In this document: positions 60,836 through 64,000 of the stretch, one piece after another
How positions within the stretch are numbered: position 1 is the stretch's first letter
Layout of the letters: every line of letters begins with the position of its first letter
Assembly (NCBI GenBank): GCA_013398175.1
Contig: VZRZ01002185.1
Span: forward strand, 1,323,537 to 1,387,536
From: Climacteris rufus
Lineage: Eukaryota; Chordata; Aves; Passeriformes; Climacteridae
Length of the DNA stretch: 64,000 bases
Direction of reading: 5' to 3'
The notes under the pieces: generated by a model
Told to the model about the DNA's origin: nothing
The model's database searches: none
What the model saw: the letters and a program-made list of their open reading frames with translations, nothing else
Translations under genes and position numbers: made by a program

Positions 60836-63800
60836 AAGTTTGGTTACTGTTCTAGTGATTCTTTCTATGTAATAAGGCAATTACAGTTTCAAGTAATGAA
60901 GGCTGGTGTAGACTTGAACATAATATATTTGGGTTATTTTTCATCAGTTTGAACCAGAAGGGGAAAAAATGTCCCACTATCAGCTAAACTATATGCAAAT
61001 ACGGTTGTATAAAGTTAAGGGTTATAAGGAAACCTCAGTAGAATTACACTAATACTGAAGTTAAAATTTAAAGGATATCCAAGGTGATGATAAAGTGTGT
61101 GTTGGTAGTTACTAAAAAAAACCTTAGCTGTTATTGCCTTGTATTTCTATCCCTTGTTTCAGGCTTCATGATCCAAGTCTTAGTCCAGGTTTTTTTTGGA
61201 CATTTGCAATATTTGCCAGTTGTGTTCTGTGTAGTCTGAATTTGCTTTCTGTAGTTGAACAAGCGTCTTAAAAAGTCATTTGTAATTTATTGAATTACTT
61301 TCTATGATGTTCTATAGAGCAAATGGAAGTTTAATTATTTTTTATTAAACATATTCTTTGACTACCTGTGATGTCGGCCTCAGTATGTGAAAGTAATGCT
61401 GTGTAAGGATTAAATGTGTATCTTCCAGCAGCAAAAGTCAAGTTTCAGTGCCAAGTTTTTAAACTGAAATTATTCTTAAGACCTTAAAAAAAAAAGCCCT
61501 GCAGACAAGCCTAGGATGTAACACTCACAACCCCTGCCCAAGACCATGCTTTACTCGTGTATAATTTTACTGGCAATCAGTTGTCTGTAATTCTCTTGTC
61601 TTACAAACAAACTAAGCTGTTGTTCCCAGCCCTTCAGTACTTATGGTTAGACAGGAATATGTGGCCCGGGTTCTGGTCCAAAAGTTGCCTTAATTTTAAA
61701 TAAGCAGTTGGCAGTGAAGTACCTTTTGAATCTTCCTTTTTAAAACTTTGCATTACTTTCCACATATTTATAAATCTTTTAATTGTGCACACAGCACCTA
61801 TTATTGCATATATTTCACACAGGGCATGGACATTTCTCCTGAACCCAAGCTGTCTTCTGGTTGTTCAGTGCTACCTTGTTTTAACCTGGCATTGCATTTG
61901 AATGGTTCAATGGTATCCTTACTTCAGTCTGAATTTTCATACCCTGATCGTCCTTTCTGAGCTTCTGCTTCCTCAGATCTGTATACAGGTGATAAAAATG
62001 CCCATACACCTGAGCTCTGTGCTCAAGTTCTCCTCTGTTTCTTTTTTTCCTTGGAAGTCTTGCAAAATCTAATGGTATTTTTTAAATTTATTTCTAGAAT
62101 CCAATCCTCTTGGTCTGTGAATCAAGATGTAGGGATCTGTTTTTCAATGAAACTATTCCCAAGGAACAGATGATCTAGGCGCTATAATGGCGGTTAATTT
62201 CTTGCACTCCTTGGAAATTGTATGTTGATATGATGATTAGATAAGACTCTTAACTAAGTGTCCAGGGCATATTCCTGTCCTATTTGTTTTGTCTCTGAAA
62301 AAAAATTACTTGTGCCCTGTTATTTAGTAAGACGTGTTTCATGGATTGCTCAGTGCGACAGTGCTGAAGCCCTGTCAGAGTCAAGGTTTGGTTCTCGCTG
62401 CATTCAAGCTGTAGTGGGATGAAATGTGCCTGGTGTTCAGGGTTAATATGAAGGGGTCTGCACAATACTGTTACATGAAATTATTTGTCCTGTGCAAGTT
62501 ACTAATATCTAGTTGTATAAGCAGTTTCTGATCTAGTTCTATTACACTTATAATTACCTTCCACATGAACAGGCTCTTTCAGTGCAGTGTGGGGTTTACA
62601 CTGCTATAGCTGTCCAACATTTAAAATTTTACATCTGTACACTGCTGGGACAGAGGGCTCATAATGGTGTCTGCAGAGGAGATAGTGTACTAGTGTAGCC
62701 ACGGGAGTTTACAAAATAACTGTCCTGGCTTATCTAAATGTTGCTAATGTTTTACACAAACAGGCAGTATCATTTCTTTGTTACATTTAGAGGAAAAGGA
62801 AATAAAGATAATAGCTTTCCAATTATTTTTACGATTTTTTTCTTTAATACTGCCTCCTTTCAGGCTCTCTCACACAACGAAGGAAGGAAAATGCAACACC
62901 CAAGATCCTGTAGGAAGTTACACTGCAAAATGAGGAATTGTTTGCCCTGCCTCCTTACTGCTTCCAGTGTGAATGAGACCCAACAGAGCACAATTCTCAT
63001 TAGTGTTCCAGGTAAGATCTCAGGAATATAAGGGAGGCTGGTGTGGGAAATTCTGGGGATGCTAATATCGGGTACAGTATCATCATCTCTCTCTTTCCCT
63101 GGTGCTCACCAAAACCTATAATAGTTCTCAAACTGTTTTCTGTTCTGAGAAGATAACAGCTTTTGATCTGGGAACTACCATGTTGGCTCCTCTGCTTGAT
63201 ACTGTTTGACCTGTGTGCAGCTTCTCAAAGCAGGTGGCAATAGCATGTTCCTAAGGGAAATTTCTGAAACATCAGGACAGTAAAAAATGTTGTGGTAACT
63301 GAGCCGCTGTGAGGGACTCGGGCTGAGAGGGTGTTTGTGGATGTAATTTGTGATGCTGGTAGATCTAACGTGGCTGCCGGTGATGGAAATGATTCAAGTA
63401 ATTAACATGCCAAAGGAGGAAAACTCTCTATTGCATCTTTTTTTAAATGGGGGAGGAGTGAGAGGGGAAGAGGTGAAATGGAGAAACAAGTGAAGCTAAG
63501 TCCTCAGGGATAGAAAAGATTTCACTAAAATGTTTCTTGTTTAAGTTTTCAGTACACCATTAAATGAAAACGTCACCTTTTTAAAATTTTCTACACAAGA
63601 CCAGTCAAGTTAAACCATACATTTATGAAGTCTGGGTGCATAAAACCGTAGGGAAGTACACAGGTGTAATCACAGCATAATAACCTTCCCTTTAACCTCA
63701 GCTTTGTTTATCTTTCAATATTGTGGGGGCTTATTCCTCTTTTTTTTTTTTTTTGTACGAAGGATTTTGAAAGAGTAGATGAATGTTTCTCAGTAGAAAT

Positions 63801-64000
63801 TTAATATTGTAATAAGTTACTGCTGCTTTCTGCTTTAGTGGATACTGTAAATTTAGCTAAACAGAAAAGCCCTAGAGCATTATATAGTCTTCTGAGTGGC
63901 AGAGAGCTTCCCATCAGAGATGTACCCTGCATATCCCAGAGCAGGAACTTTGCCTCAATGCAAAGTTCACAGCTCCTCTGTGTTTTAAAAAAAAAAAAAA
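60836..64000. other. Region downstream of CHD9, no supported protein gene
   Basis: AT-rich intergenic-looking sequence with homopolymer runs (15 T at 63740-63754, 14 A at 63987-64000). One block at 62864-63011 has strong flanking splice signals. No conserved coding frame recognised. Confidence 0.7.
62864..63011 (+). other. Exon-like block, 148 nt, of unknown transcript
   Basis: Preceded by a long pyrimidine tract ending CTGCCTCCTTTCAG and followed by CCAG|GTAAGATC, a near-consensus donor. It is open in one frame throughout, though the peptide (about 49 residues, e.g. GRKMQHPRSCRKLHCKMRNC) is not recognised. It could be an internal exon of a downstream lncRNA, a CHD9 read-through exon, or chance. 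Confidence 0.35.

Noticed and set aside
63987..64000. Terminal poly-A run as the end of a processed pseudogene or transcript
   Set aside because: There is no gene-like sequence immediately upstream, and the run is cut by the window edge. A simple homopolymer is the safer reading.
1..64000. Bacterial-type systems, CRISPR arrays, tRNA/rRNA genes, viral insertions
   Set aside because: No repeat-spacer array, cloverleaf, rRNA segment or viral protein frame was recognised on either strand.

Overview
The window is vertebrate nuclear DNA carrying most of one large, intron-rich gene on the + strand: CHD9, the chromodomain-helicase-DNA-binding ATPase also called CReMM or PRIC320. Thirty-seven exons with clear boundaries, plus one short 5' coding piece, join in a single unbroken frame of 7,275 nt. 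That is 2,424 residues plus a stop, running from an ATG at 7979 to the TGA at 58778-58780. From recalled family knowledge the human protein is about 2,900 residues, so roughly the first 470 residues should lie upstream of this window. The organism is most likely a bird, or possibly another sauropsid. The introns are short (0.1-9 kb), the sequence is AT-rich with little interspersed repeat, and GC and CpG are concentrated in one island and a few exons. This species call is inference.

Layout: 1-7925 is intron or 5' flank with no supported coding sequence. It contains one notable inverted repeat (5234-5388). A CpG-rich island at about 7430-8335 holds a near-consensus CTCF site, a G-quadruplex motif and a YY1-like site. 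It also holds a short coding piece (MSSVKRPRGR) that completes an AT-hook when spliced to the exon at 9127. The exons at 9127-22324 encode a basic, lysine-rich linker. Exons 23481-27262 encode the tandem chromodomains. Exons 29458-37574 encode the two-lobed Snf2 ATPase, with GLGKT, DEAH, TGTPLQN, TRAGGLGINL and QARCHRIGQ all intact. Exons 38166-46169 encode the linker, the SANT/SLIDE-type region and a second Myb/SANT-like domain. The 909-nt exon 46414-47322 encodes a repeated C-terminal module, a likely SUMO-regulatory segment and a serine-rich low-complexity tract. Exons 49461-56566 encode an AT-hook-like motif and two BRK domains. The last exon (57917 onward) encodes an alanine/leucine-rich region with LxxLL motifs and an acidic/serine tail. 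The 3' UTR runs to about 60.8 kb with three AATAAA signals. The last 3 kb are downstream or intergenic, with one exon-like block at 62864-63011.

The gene looks intact: no frameshift, no premature stop and no missing catalytic motif. The points most worth checking are the internal CpG-island promoter and possible N-truncated start, an in-frame alternative 3' splice site that would add 55 codons (41928), a GC-AG intron (49625), a NAGNAG acceptor (49458), an unexplained exon-like block downstream of the gene, and a long near-perfect inverted repeat in the first intron. I saw no tRNA, rRNA, CRISPR array, virus or intact transposon. Calls were made by reading the sequence, without database searches or transcript data.
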